Positions 44,213 through 53,671 are shown, counted from the first letter of the stretch. The stretch is 64,000 nt of DNA from Gluconobacter vitians (GCF_015244565.1 NZ_JABCQG010000011.1:1-64000), one strand, 5' to 3'. Numbers and translations are program-made. Notes: a model not told the origin generated them from the letters alone.

Positions 44213-44463
44213 GCGTGGGCAACCTTGAGCGTGTGCAGGCATGCGGCAAGGTCATTGATGGTCCGGATGTCCGCAAGCTTGTCGAGCGGCACGGAAACGT
44301 CGAGTTCGTCCTCGATTTCCATGACGAAGTTCATGACGGCCAGGCTGTCAAAGGCCAGGTCTTCGACAATCTTGCTGTTGCCGTCGATGTCCCGGGGAAC
44401 CTTCGGGTTGGCAAGCAGTTTTTCAATGATCATTCCGGAAATGCCGGCGACGCTGTCAGTCAT
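44209..44463 (-). CDS. acpR: Acyl carrier protein for sphingolipid synthesis
   Basis: An 84-residue acyl carrier protein with the phosphopantetheine Ser in EDLAFDSLAVMNFVMEIEDEL (Ser at ~38). It differs clearly from the housekeeping AcpP at 29 kb (FDSL instead of ADSL and a different helix II). Position directly before spt, with a GTGA overlap, and after the acyl-ACP synthetase gene matches Caulobacter AcpR, which donates acyl chains to serine palmitoyltransferase. The ATG at 44463 begins MTDSVAGI. Confidence 0.9.
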   Translation of the reverse strand: MTDSVAGISGMIIEKLLANPKVPRDIDGNSKIVEDLAFDSLAVMNFVMEIEDELDVSVPLDKLADIRTINDLAACLHTLKVAHA

Positions 44464-44576
44464 GGACTTCAACTCTCGGTGTCTGTGCAATCTTGGGCAA
44501 GCCTTATGCTCCAAACCGGCCCCGTTCGCCACCCCTCTGCCTGTTCTGGCAGCCGGATGGCGCGGCCGGAAAGAGA

Positions 44577-46388
44577 TCAGGCGACCGAAGGCGTGGTTTC
44601 GGGCTGCTGTTCGAACTGACCGGAGAGCAGCATGCTTTTGGCCTTCGCACGGGTCAGCTTGCCAGAGGACGTCTGGGGGAGCGTGCGGGGCGGAACGAGA
44701 ATGACGTCAACATCCACACCATGTTGGCGGCGGAACAGACTCGTGACTTCGTCGCGGAGTTGGTCACGGCTCGCATCTTCCGTTGCACGGCACTGCACGA
44801 GCGCGACGATTTTCTCGCCTTCATCGCTATCCACGGAGAAGACGGCAACGTCACGCGATCGCAGGGACGGGATCTCGCTTTCGGCGGACCATTCCAGATC
44901 CTGCGGCCAGATGTTGCGACCGTTGATGATGATGAGGTCCTTGGCGCGGCCGGTGACAACAATCTGGCCGTTGAGGTGATAGCCAAGATCGCCCGTGTTC
45001 AGCCAGCCATCCGCATCGAGGACGGCCTCGGTCTCGTCAGGGCGACGGAAATAGCCGCACATGAGACTCGGTCCGCGGACATAAACAGTTCCGACCTGTC
45101 GGTCTGCCAGATCGCGGCCCGTTGCATCGCGGACTTCGATCTGGTGATCGGGGAGGGCCTCACCACACAGGACGAAAGTCCGCAGCGGATGGGACGGATC
45201 GTTGGACGGCTCTGCAATGCCGTCCTTCTCAAGACGGCGCAGGTCGATCGTATCGGTCTGGATGCCGGTATCGAGCGGAGCAAAGCTGATCGCGAGGGTG
45301 GCTTCCGCCATGCCATAACTGGCGACGAAAGCGCTGGCCCGGAAGCCGTTTGATGCGAAACGCTCGGCAAAGCCTTCAAGGATATGGTGGCGGATCATGT
45401 CGCCGCCGATGCCGGCAATACGCCAGCACGACAGGTCAAGATCGGCCTGACCGCTGCGGCGGGCGCAGAGTTCGTAGCCGAAGGACGGGCTGTAGGCGAT
45501 CGTGCCGCGGTTGCGGGAAATCAGGTCCAGCCAGACATGCGGACGCCGCGCAAACTCGCGGGTCGGCAGCAGGTCCACGGAGAGCTGGCAGGTCAGCGGT
45601 GTGAGGAAGAAGCCGACGAGGCCCATGTCATGATAGAGCGGCAGCCAGGAGACGCAGCGGTCATCGCGCGGATCTTCCGCCGGGTGAACATGCAGGCCGT
45701 CTCGGGCGATGGCGCGGGCATTGGCCATGCCGGCCGCCTGCGTGACCGAGACACCCATTGGAAAGCGCGTGCTTCCTGAGGAGAACTGAAGGTAGGACAG
45801 GGCCGTCGGAGAAATTTCCGGCAGTTCAACGCGGGCTTCGGCGTGACGGTACAGGTCGGCCGGCGATCCGCCGAACACCAGATCAAGTCCGTCAATGATC
45901 TCGCCGGTCCAGCTTCCGATCACGTCCGGAACCACGACAGCACGCGCTGTAGCGCTCTGGATCATCCCGCGCAGGGTTGCCACGTAGCCTTCACGTCCAC
46001 CGAACGCGACGGGCAGAGGCAGAGGAGCGGGGACGAGGCCAGCGTACTGGCAGCCGAAGAAAATCCGGGCGAAATCGCCATCGCTTTCCGCAACGATCGC
46101 AACACGGTCACCAGGGACAAGGCCAAGACCCAGCAGGCGGCAGGCCATGGAGCGGGCCTGCTCGCGCAGCAGACGGTAAGGCAGCGCTTCAAGAAGCTGT
46201 CCCCGTCCGGAATAGATGTTGAATCCGCTCTCACCCTGCGCCGCGTAATCGAGTGCGGCAGCAAAGCTGGGGAAATCACCGTAACGTCTTTCCAGGCCGG
46301 AACGGCTGGGCGTCGGGACGGGATTGGCGGTTGGGTTCTGGTTGGCCTCGGTCAAACCTGGACTAGCTCCGTTTGGATTACCTGACAT
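44577..46388 (-). CDS. aasR: Fatty acyl-AMP ligase/acyl-ACP synthetase
   Basis: A 603-residue ANL-superfamily enzyme of the FAAL type. Adenylation motifs are LSYLQFSSGSTRFPMG (P-loop, ~191-206), VASYGMAEATLAIS (~368-381), the Asp in GWLNTGDLGY (~478) and, in the small domain, the Lys in SSGKLTRAKAK (~582-592). It should activate a fatty acid as acyl-AMP and load the neighbouring ACP, as AasR does in Caulobacter ceramide synthesis. Its start overlaps the upstream gene's stop (TGATG). The 113 nt to acpR hold no clear terminator. Confidence 0.88.
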   Translation of the reverse strand: MSGNPNGASPGLTEANQNPTANPVPTPSRSGLERRYGDFPSFAAALDYAAQGESGFNIYSGRGQLLEALPYRLLREQARSMACRLLGLGLVPGDRVAIVAESDGDFARIFFGCQYAGLVPAPLPLPVAFGGREGYVATLRGMIQSATARAVVVPDVIGSWTGEIIDGLDLVFGGSPADLYRHAEARVELPEISPTALSYLQFSSGSTRFPMGVSVTQAAGMANARAIARDGLHVHPAEDPRDDRCVSWLPLYHDMGLVGFFLTPLTCQLSVDLLPTREFARRPHVWLDLISRNRGTIAYSPSFGYELCARRSGQADLDLSCWRIAGIGGDMIRHHILEGFAERFASNGFRASAFVASYGMAEATLAISFAPLDTGIQTDTIDLRRLEKDGIAEPSNDPSHPLRTFVLCGEALPDHQIEVRDATGRDLADRQVGTVYVRGPSLMCGYFRRPDETEAVLDADGWLNTGDLGYHLNGQIVVTGRAKDLIIINGRNIWPQDLEWSAESEIPSLRSRDVAVFSVDSDEGEKIVALVQCRATEDASRDQLRDEVTSLFRRQHGVDVDVILVPPRTLPQTSSGKLTRAKAKSMLLSGQFEQQPETTPSVA

Positions 46389-47521
46389 CAGGCAGCCCTT
46401 TTCAGAAAATCGACGATTGCGTCCGCCGCAGCGGGAGCAGTGGGCTCATCACCCAGTGTTTCGAATGTCTCTAATACATATTGGCGCTGCGCCTCAAGAA
46501 AACGAGGATGCGTTTCGAAGGCATTCTCGATCTTAGCGCCCAGATCCGACACGTTTTCCGTCACCGGTCCCAGTGTCCAGAACTGATAATCCGGATTTCC
46601 ATGCCATTTGACATGGTGGGCGTTGAGGAAGAGACAAGGCCGCGGGCGGATCATGAATTCGGCCACCTGACTGCTGACATCACCCAGATAGAGGTCTGCC
46701 CCCATCGTATAGGTCATGTCGATGCTGCGATGGCTTCCCGGATCAATCAGCATGTGCGGCAGATGCCCATACTGGCGCTTCAGGGCTTCCCCCTCTTCAC
46801 GGTGATTGTCGAAGAGACGGAAATGTGGCGCGAAAACAAGGTTGTAGCGGTCCTGCCTGGCAAAGAAATCCAGGATCTGATGTCCCATTTCCGGCCAGGA
46901 TGACAGGCGTCGCAGGAAATGCGGGTTATACAGGATCGTCGGCCGGTTGTTGTTAAACAGTTTCGGCCGTTTCGCATCCATGCGCCGTACGAGATCGAAC
47001 TTGGCGTAGGTGCCACGGTGATAGGCGCCCGGACGGATGATGCCCTTTTCCAGCATGCGCTGCTCCACTTTGCGGCCTGGAACCAGCAGGAAATCGAATT
47101 TCCCGAGATGCCGGGCAAATCCGATTGCCCGGTCACCGGCGCCATGTCCGGTCCAGATCATTTTCGGACGGCGCACACCCATGCGGCGAAGCTGCAGGGA
47201 CGTTGCTTCCGGGACGATGATCGAATTGAAGTTCCGAAAATAGCGACGGGATGCAAAAAGCCCGATCAGGCGGTCCACGACCCGCAGACCATGCTGCTCG
47301 ATGCGGCGACGCAGCTTCGCGGAAATCGGGAGCAGATCGAACTGCACCCGTGCTTCCGGATAGAGCGTGGCCAGCGAACGCGCCAGTTCAAGATGGCTTA
47401 CGGTCAGGCAGGAGACGTGAACTGCAACATCCGGATGGCGCGCGGAGACTTCCAGCGCGATCGGCAGCGCGTGCAGGGTCTGGTGACGCTGGCCGATGAG
47501 TGGGAACGCAACTTTCATCAT
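46388..47521 (-). CDS. CDP-glycerol glycerophosphotransferase-like protein
   Basis: A 377-residue GT-B-like protein. The C-terminal half shows TILYNPHF, FAPHFRLFDNHREE, MLIDPGSHRSIDMTYTMGADLYLGDVSSQVAEF (~275-305) and RPCLFLNAH, which resemble the CDP-glycerol/ribitol phosphotransferases of teichoic acid synthesis (PHP and DxSS segments). The N-terminal half is Rossmann-like (MMKVAFPLIGQRHQTLHALPI). In this operon it could add a glycerophosphate-like or phosphosugar group to a ceramide. The acceptor is unproven. ATGA and TGATG overlaps join it to the flippase and FAAL genes. Confidence 0.7.
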   Translation of the reverse strand: MMKVAFPLIGQRHQTLHALPIALEVSARHPDVAVHVSCLTVSHLELARSLATLYPEARVQFDLLPISAKLRRRIEQHGLRVVDRLIGLFASRRYFRNFNSIIVPEATSLQLRRMGVRRPKMIWTGHGAGDRAIGFARHLGKFDFLLVPGRKVEQRMLEKGIIRPGAYHRGTYAKFDLVRRMDAKRPKLFNNNRPTILYNPHFLRRLSSWPEMGHQILDFFARQDRYNLVFAPHFRLFDNHREEGEALKRQYGHLPHMLIDPGSHRSIDMTYTMGADLYLGDVSSQVAEFMIRPRPCLFLNAHHVKWHGNPDYQFWTLGPVTENVSDLGAKIENAFETHPRFLEAQRQYVLETFETLGDEPTAPAAADAIVDFLKRAA

Positions 47522-48885
47522 GCCACGGCCCCTTCAGGAGCGCGGATCGTCCGAACCACGAGCACAAGCTGGATCGTGATGAGAAGCGTCACGCCACATA
47601 ATGTGGCAGGCCCAACGCCACTCAGCCCGTAGTGACGCACCATCAGCACGAGGGCCGGCAGGAAGAACAGGCATTCGAGGATGCGTGCACCGATTGCAGC
47701 GCCCGACCGGTTGGTCGTGAACAGCAGTGGCTCGAGCGGCAGGCCCCAGACCGTGACCACTTCGGCCGCCAGCAGCCATAATGTGACCGGCAGAGCCTCC
47801 GTTGCGCCCTTGTGGCCGATATAGAGCTGAAGAAGCGGCTGTCCGGCAAACAGGGTCAGCAGGAGAAGCCCGGTTCCGATGCCGCCGGCCATCAGGGCAA
47901 TCTGGCCCGTAAGACGATAAAGCCGGTTCATGGCCCGGTCGCGCCACAGGCGGGCCATTTCGGGATAGACGGTCGTCTGGATCAGGGTTGCAGGCTTTGC
48001 AATTCCTGCCGCGATCTGGCTGGCAATGCGATAATATCCGGCACTGGTCGGACCGACGAATGCACCCACAACAAGCGTTCCGATATGGCCAAAGGCCAGT
48101 GCGAGCGTTGAATTGAGATTCGTGTTCAGCGCAAAGCGCCAGATCCCGGGGTAGGTGCGGAAGAACTGTCCGTTCAGGATATCAGGGACGATGCCGCGCA
48201 TTTCCTGAAAAAGGCCGCGGATCAGGTCACGGCGATACATCTCGCGGGTCGCCATGAAGAAGAGCGTGCCCCAGGCCGCGATTTCTGCGGCGATCCATAC
48301 GCTGGCCAGCGCGGCAACCGAAGCCCAGCCCAGAGCCATTGAGGCCGTGCCAACCACACGGACGATCGTGGCAACCGTTCCCTGCACGGCAAGGAGGTCG
48401 TAACGGTCAAAAACCCGCAGGAGCCCGGTCGCGGTGGCGGACGCCATGAACAGGATGGAAACGCAGTAAATGACACCGATGACATGGATCTGCGGCGGCC
48501 AGCCCAGCAGATTCATGGCCAGAAGACTGATGACGACACCACCGCCAAAACCCAGCAGACCGCCGAAGCTGTCCAGCAGAAGACTGAAAGATACGATTTT
48601 TTGGAAACTGCGGCGATCACCCTGCGTTAAGGGGCGCAGTCCAAAATGCAGGACCGTCTGCCATGACTGGAAATCGACAATATCGCCCATCGTCCGCGCG
48701 AAAGCGTACATCATCGCAACGAGTCCGAAGCTGTAACTTCCCAGCAGATGGGTCGCCATCCAGATATGGACGAGACTCAGCGGCGCATTGACTGCACGTC
48801 CTCCGAGAAGGACGCCCAGATTGCTCATGACACGCTGAACCCCGCCCGTTCGGGCGGTCTGGGAAGACGATGAATCGTCTGACAT
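47518..48885 (-). CDS. Wzx-type lipid-linked oligosaccharide flippase
   Basis: A 455-residue inner membrane protein with about 12-14 hydrophobic helices and the MATE/MOP-like pattern of polysaccharide exporters (AVNAPLSLVHIWMATHLLGSYSFGLVAMMYA early, a central pair with NLNSTLALAFGHIGTLVVGAFVGPTSAGYYRIA). It should flip a lipid-linked sugar or modified lipid across the inner membrane. First gene of the leftward operon that ends with spt, so the cargo may be a glycosylated sphingolipid. The start is ATG 48885 (a TTG at 48888 precedes it directly). Confidence 0.83.
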   Translation of the reverse strand: MSDDSSSSQTARTGGVQRVMSNLGVLLGGRAVNAPLSLVHIWMATHLLGSYSFGLVAMMYAFARTMGDIVDFQSWQTVLHFGLRPLTQGDRRSFQKIVSFSLLLDSFGGLLGFGGGVVISLLAMNLLGWPPQIHVIGVIYCVSILFMASATATGLLRVFDRYDLLAVQGTVATIVRVVGTASMALGWASVAALASVWIAAEIAAWGTLFFMATREMYRRDLIRGLFQEMRGIVPDILNGQFFRTYPGIWRFALNTNLNSTLALAFGHIGTLVVGAFVGPTSAGYYRIASQIAAGIAKPATLIQTTVYPEMARLWRDRAMNRLYRLTGQIALMAGGIGTGLLLLTLFAGQPLLQLYIGHKGATEALPVTLWLLAAEVVTVWGLPLEPLLFTTNRSGAAIGARILECLFFLPALVLMVRHYGLSGVGPATLCGVTLLITIQLVLVVRTIRAPEGAVA

Positions 48886-49110
48886 CAATTTATGGAAACT
48901 TTCGTGACAGTCTTGCCGTTAACTCTGTTCGGCACCAGAAATAGGCATTTCCCCGGAAATCTGAACTCACTTTTTGTGACTGAAGATTGCGCTTGCCTGC
49001 AACACATCATCCAGTATTGCGCAAAACCGCCGTTCTGAAAAGAAAGCATGACCGTTGCGTGATATCACAGGGATGCCATAAGGAAGCATCGCAGTCTTAC
49101 GGACAGCCCT

Positions 49111-50214
49111 ATGCATATCTTTTTTCAGGACGCCGCATCAGCTCGGGCCGGAGCCTGGATGACCGTCAGCCTCCGGGCCATTGCAGAAAATTATGATCTT
49201 GTCGCCGGACTGGCTCCGGAAGCGGAATGCGCGGCCGTCGTCAAGGCTGACGCCTACGGACTGGGAGCGGAGCAGGTGGCTCCCGTGCTCGCTGCGAGGG
49301 GCGCGAAAACATTCTTCGTGGCACATCTAGATGAAGGCATCGCTTTGAGAGCCGTGCTGCCGGATGTCCGCATTTTCGTCCTGCATGGTTTCATGCCCGG
49401 CTGCGAAGGCAGCATGCAGGCGCGTGGCCTCATCCCCGTTCTCAACGATCCTGATCAGGTCCGGAGCTGGAAACGGTTCTGCACGAAGAACGAACAGGCA
49501 TTTCCGGCAGCGCTTCAGTTCGATACGGGAATGTCCCGTTTCGGGCTGAGCTCGGCTGATTTGCAGGATCGCGCGGTCTTTGAGGGCCTGAACCTGCAAC
49601 TGGTAATGAGCCATCTGGCCTGTGCTGATGAGCCTGACAATCCGGCCAATGACGTGCAGCGGCAACGCTTTGTGGATATGGCAGCCCAGTTCCCGGGCAT
49701 TCCCCGTTCCCTTTCTGCCTCATCCGGCATTTTTCTGGGGCCGGAGTATCATTTCGAGCTCATCCGGCCGGGGGCGGCGCTTTACGGAATTGCACCCTCA
49801 GAAGGCAACCGGATGCTCCGCCCGGTCGTCTGCCTTGATGCGCGGATCGTTCAGATCCGGACCGTGGAGGCCGGGGACCGCGTTGGATATGGCCTGAGCT
49901 GGGCCGCCACGAAGCCGACACGGGTCGCCACGCTTGGTCTTGGTTATGCCGACGGATTCTTCCGGGCGCAGGAGGGGCGGGGAGCGGTCTGGCATGACCG
50001 GACACGGCTTCCGGTTATCGGGCGTGTCTCGATGGACAGCATTTCTGTCGATCTGACCGAGGCTCCTGCCGATCTTGAGGCCGGGGACGTGCTGTCGGTG
50101 CTGGGAAGCGCGCAGGATGTTGATGCACTGGCGCGGTCAGCGGGGACGATCGGCTATGAGGTGCTGACGTCTCTGGGGAGCCGTTTCCATCGTGTTTATG
50201 TCCCGGCAGCCTGA
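49111..50214 (+). CDS. alr: Alanine racemase
   Basis: A 367-residue PLP fold-III racemase that makes D-alanine for peptidoglycan. The Schiff-base Lys is in VVKADAYGLG (~44-53), FDTGMSRFGL (~139-148) binds near PLP, the catalytic Tyr lies in DRVGYGLSW (~258) and MDSISVDLT (~311) is conserved. Length fits. ATG 49111 is used; ATG 49159 (MTVSL) is possible and removes 16 non-conserved residues. It has its own promoter region, 220 nt from the divergent flippase gene. Its stop lies 6 nt from the converging receptor gene. Confidence 0.95.
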   Translation: MHIFFQDAASARAGAWMTVSLRAIAENYDLVAGLAPEAECAAVVKADAYGLGAEQVAPVLAARGAKTFFVAHLDEGIALRAVLPDVRIFVLHGFMPGCEGSMQARGLIPVLNDPDQVRSWKRFCTKNEQAFPAALQFDTGMSRFGLSSADLQDRAVFEGLNLQLVMSHLACADEPDNPANDVQRQRFVDMAAQFPGIPRSLSASSGIFLGPEYHFELIRPGAALYGIAPSEGNRMLRPVVCLDARIVQIRTVEAGDRVGYGLSWAATKPTRVATLGLGYADGFFRAQEGRGAVWHDRTRLPVIGRVSMDSISVDLTEAPADLEAGDVLSVLGSAQDVDALARSAGTIGYEVLTSLGSRFHRVYVPAA

Positions 50215-50220
50215 CGCGTC

Positions 50221-52881
50221 TCAGACCGATTTGCGGATCGAAAGCGAGATGGTCCGCCCGAGCGGGTCCAGAAAGGCTGGTTCGTAGCCGGCCGGAGTAA
50301 TACCAGAGCCATTGCGGGCGCGGATACGGCTGTTAAAGAGATTACTGACCGAGACCATGACGCGAAAGTTCTTCGCCCAGGGGCGGTTCCGCCAGCGTGG
50401 AATTTCCCCCAGATCGGCAAAGCCCGTCATATCCACGGTCGCAAGATCACTGAAAAACAGGCTGTTGGCGTGCGTACTGGCCAGGGTGGACGTTCCGGAC
50501 TGCCATTTGGTGACCAGGCGGAAGCCGAACCCGTTCTTGAAGACGCCGCCCTGAAGCTCGACTTCGTGCCGCGGTTGGCCGCCCGTTCCACCAATAGTGC
50601 CGCCGTTCAGCAGATCAATTGGCGGCAGACCAGCACGCAGTTGCACGGTGTCTTTCAGGCGCCAGACCTGCGTCAGGACAATATAGTACCGTCCACCAGT
50701 GCCATGTTTTCCGCCCCTGCCGGAAGGCTTTTTTCCCAGTGGGCGCGAAAAAGAGAACGTCGCGTTCCACTCATTACGCTTTTCCATGAGCGCATTGACC
50801 GGCCGGATATCAACAACATCCAGAATCCCGTCCGAATTGCGCTGATAGCGGTCGGGGAAGGCTTCCTCAATCGCGGCAGTCGCGGTTGGCAAGCTTATGA
50901 CCGGATTGTGGTTGCGGTCCCGCACATAATTGACATGCAGCCGTGCACCTTCGAGAAAATCCGGGGAAATGATCGTCCCGATGCTGATTTCGTGCCGGTC
51001 CGCTGCCCGAATGTTCCTGTTGCCGCCCGAGATGGTCGTCACCTGCACCGAGCGTCCGGTGACGTAATCATAGGTCGTGACATTGGGCGTCTCGATCTGC
51101 GGGGCGATCAGATCCGTGGCTGCGGGTGCCTCGGTGCGGTCGGTGACGGAGAACGGGAACTGGACCCATGACACGGGCTCCCATGTCACGCCGCCGCCAA
51201 TTGTTCCCAGCGTTCCGAAATGCGACACCTGACTGACGGCGCCGTTGATGTTTGCATCGAGCTTGCCCAGAAACGACAGGACGTGTTTGCGCGCATTGGC
51301 AATGGGAATATCGCCGTTGATCTGCAGCGTACCGACATCGCGGCTGATATGGCTCCGCTGCAGTTTGCCCTGGCTGAGCGACGTCGCATTCTGCTCGGTA
51401 ATGGTGCCGGTCGGGGCGATGCTGGTCGAGACATCACCGGCAGGCAGGGAAAAAACCGAACCCGATAGCAGCCCCGTGATCTTGCCGGTCGTGCCGGCGG
51501 TGTGTCCGTGATTGACCAGACGGTTGTTCAGCCAGCTCCGGTCTACGGCCGAGAACGGATCGAAGGTCGTCATGCCCTTGGTCAGCGCCGTCTGGGCATC
51601 TGTCAGGTCAAGTCCGGTCTGGCTGTTGGTTGTTGTGGTGGAGCGGTCGAAACTTCCGGTGCTGTTCCATTTCCAGTTTCCGACATCGCCGTTGAAATTT
51701 ACCCCGGCATGAACCGCATCTGTATGGGATGTCTGCTGGAGTGCGGAGACATTCGTATAATCCCGGTACAGCAATGTGTCCTGCGAGAAGGGCGAATACA
51801 GGCTGGTGGAAGGAAGTGTAAGGATGCCCCGTGCCGGGCCCTGAAGGCTTTCGGAATTGCTGTGGGTGTAGCTGGCGTTGAAGGAGGCCGCGACCGTTTT
51901 GAAGATCTGGTCCGCATAGACGCCGTTCAGACGCAGTTCATGCGTTCTGGGTTGAAGGCTGTAATCTGACGCATTCGAACTGACATGCGGCGCATTGGCG
52001 TAGGCTGTGAAATCCTGAAGGGTCGGGATCTGTCCTGCTGCGAGTACGGGAACGCCGGCCGAAGTCACGCTTTGCCCCACAAGTGTATCCAACGCCGGAT
52101 CAAGACTTCCTCCGTCGGCGGATGCGATGTTGCCCGCATTGGAATAGAGACTGCTGGCGGAAGGCGGGGTCACGCCGCGGTCACTGTCGAGCAGACGGGC
52201 CTGTGCTTCATAGCGGGCACTCAGATTGATCCGACGATCCCCGGAGAGCTTTGTGAAACTGGCGCCAAGAACACCGTCATCGCCGCCACCATCCGTGGAT
52301 GTGCTGCCATAGGCCCGCATCCGGACGGCGCGGAAGTGCTTGACGGTAATGATGTTCACCACGCGCTCATCAGCAGGATAGCCGTAACGCAGGGCTTCTT
52401 CCTCGGTAAAGATCTCGACGCGGGCGACGGCCTCGAACGGCAGATCGTTGACTTCCTGCATCCCCGAGATGCGCTTGCCGTTCAGAAGCACGACCGGCGT
52501 ATTTCCCGTCGCGCCGCGTCCCGAGCGTGTTTCCGGGGCAATGGCCGTCAGGAGATCGGCGGCGGTATCGACGCCGTAAGAGCGGATTTCGTCAGCCTGG
52601 ATCTGCATGATCGGCTTGGCGTCACCCAGCACGGCTCCGGCCGGCTTGTGGGCTTTGACGACGATCTTTTCGCCGCCGTTTACTGATGTCGTGGACGTGG
52701 TGACAGTTGTCGCATTGTGCTGCGTGGCGGCTGGTGCGGTGGTAGCACCGGGTGTGGTCTGTGCAAGTGCGGACGCAGCAGGAAACAGGCTGCCAAGACT
52801 CCAGAGGAGGCTGAGAGCCGGATGCAGCATGGGACGTGTCAGAGTGGGGACGACTTGAATTTTCAGGTCATGATCTGACAT
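50221..52881 (-). CDS. TonB-dependent receptor-like outer membrane protein
   Basis: About 886 residues. An N-terminal stretch (~1-17) precedes a hydrophobic signal segment (PALSLLWSLGSLFPAASALAQ). A Thr/Ala-rich linker follows, then a plug domain (~85-200) with ADEIRSYGVDTAADLLTAIAPETR, PVVLLNGKRISG and DLPFEAVARVEIFTEEEALRYG. The rest is a beta-barrel with alternating aromatic and Thr/Ser strands. The very end (GRTISLSIRKSV) does not finish in Phe, unlike most. Ligand unknown; no siderophore or sugar uptake genes adjoin. Starts at 52971, 52881 and 52830 are possible; 52881 is a compromise. Confidence 0.82.
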   Translation of the reverse strand: MSDHDLKIQVVPTLTRPMLHPALSLLWSLGSLFPAASALAQTTPGATTAPAATQHNATTVTTSTTSVNGGEKIVVKAHKPAGAVLGDAKPIMQIQADEIRSYGVDTAADLLTAIAPETRSGRGATGNTPVVLLNGKRISGMQEVNDLPFEAVARVEIFTEEEALRYGYPADERVVNIITVKHFRAVRMRAYGSTSTDGGGDDGVLGASFTKLSGDRRINLSARYEAQARLLDSDRGVTPPSASSLYSNAGNIASADGGSLDPALDTLVGQSVTSAGVPVLAAGQIPTLQDFTAYANAPHVSSNASDYSLQPRTHELRLNGVYADQIFKTVAASFNASYTHSNSESLQGPARGILTLPSTSLYSPFSQDTLLYRDYTNVSALQQTSHTDAVHAGVNFNGDVGNWKWNSTGSFDRSTTTTNSQTGLDLTDAQTALTKGMTTFDPFSAVDRSWLNNRLVNHGHTAGTTGKITGLLSGSVFSLPAGDVSTSIAPTGTITEQNATSLSQGKLQRSHISRDVGTLQINGDIPIANARKHVLSFLGKLDANINGAVSQVSHFGTLGTIGGGVTWEPVSWVQFPFSVTDRTEAPAATDLIAPQIETPNVTTYDYVTGRSVQVTTISGGNRNIRAADRHEISIGTIISPDFLEGARLHVNYVRDRNHNPVISLPTATAAIEEAFPDRYQRNSDGILDVVDIRPVNALMEKRNEWNATFSFSRPLGKKPSGRGGKHGTGGRYYIVLTQVWRLKDTVQLRAGLPPIDLLNGGTIGGTGGQPRHEVELQGGVFKNGFGFRLVTKWQSGTSTLASTHANSLFFSDLATVDMTGFADLGEIPRWRNRPWAKNFRVMVSVSNLFNSRIRARNGSGITPAGYEPAFLDPLGRTISLSIRKSV

Positions 52882-53034
52882 GCGCTCTTTTGCGTCTTCC
52901 TGCATTGCGTGCGGGCCCGGTCGTCCGCAGCAAGTGCAGAATGTCACGAACCTGTAAGGATATCGTGGCAAGGAAAGGCCATTTACAGCTGTTTCTGGCG
53001 GATTTTCTTCCGTCTGTCGAGACTAAAGGCGCCT

Positions 53035-53622
53035 CTAGCTGGTCACTATGTTCCGGCTGCGCATCATATTTCGGCGGGTTTCCTCGTCCAGAATTTCGCG
53101 GATGCGACGGGTCAGTTCCGTGGCGTCTGTATATTTGCGGCCATAGGTCAGATTGAACGTATGGTCGAAATCATCCGGGTTGAGGCCGGCATTATGCTGG
53201 CTGATCGTCTCGATCTTGTCGAAAGCCTTGGCGAGACGGGCTTCGGGAGACGCCGCATTCTCGTATTCGTCCCACATCGCCAGGAATTCCGCCTGCAGAT
53301 CATCGGGCAGGGGAGCCATGATCGTCAGCAAGTCTTCGCGTTCCTGCGCCGCCTTATTGGCCGAAGCCTGAAGCGAAATGGCGGGGACGTCGCCATGGAT
53401 GGCTTCGCCCAGATCGTGGAGGATGCAGATTTTCAGCAGTTTCAGAAGGTCGATGCCTTCAAGCTGGTCGGCGAAAGTCATGACCAGTAGGCAGAGCGCC
53501 CAGGTATGCTCGGCCGTACTCTCGGTCTGGCCACCATGGGTATAGGTCCGTCTGAGAATATCCTTGAGGCGGGAGGCTTCCCGGAGAAAATCGAGGCGCT
53601 TTTCAAGATCGCCTTTTGTCAT
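53035..53622 (-). CDS. HD-domain 5'-nucleotidase (YfbR/HDDC2 type)
   Basis: A 195-residue metal-dependent phosphohydrolase. Metal ligands are visible as H in STAEHTWALC (~37), HD in ILHDLGEAIHGDVP (~69-70) and the late Asp in AFDKIETISQH (~130). Length and the early ESTAEH motif match YfbR/HDDC2 nucleoside 5'-monophosphatases, which act on deoxynucleotides. The ATG at 53622 begins MTKGDLEKRL; the longer frame is an artefact. Possibly cotranscribed with the 41-residue membrane peptide upstream. Confidence 0.85.
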   Translation of the reverse strand: MTKGDLEKRLDFLREASRLKDILRRTYTHGGQTESTAEHTWALCLLVMTFADQLEGIDLLKLLKICILHDLGEAIHGDVPAISLQASANKAAQEREDLLTIMAPLPDDLQAEFLAMWDEYENAASPEARLAKAFDKIETISQHNAGLNPDDFDHTFNLTYGRKYTDATELTRRIREILDEETRRNMMRSRNIVTS

Positions 53623-53671
53623 GCAGTGGGTCCTGTCTGTGACGGTGCGCGTTACGGCCGTTGCGGGAGAT

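Noticed and set aside
48889-49110. RNA gene or riboswitch in the gap before alr
   Set aside because: No cloverleaf, no strong conserved stem and no terminator-antiterminator pattern could be made out.
49111-50214. Including alr in the sphingolipid island
   Set aside because: It is divergent from the island, has its own upstream region, and has a housekeeping role.
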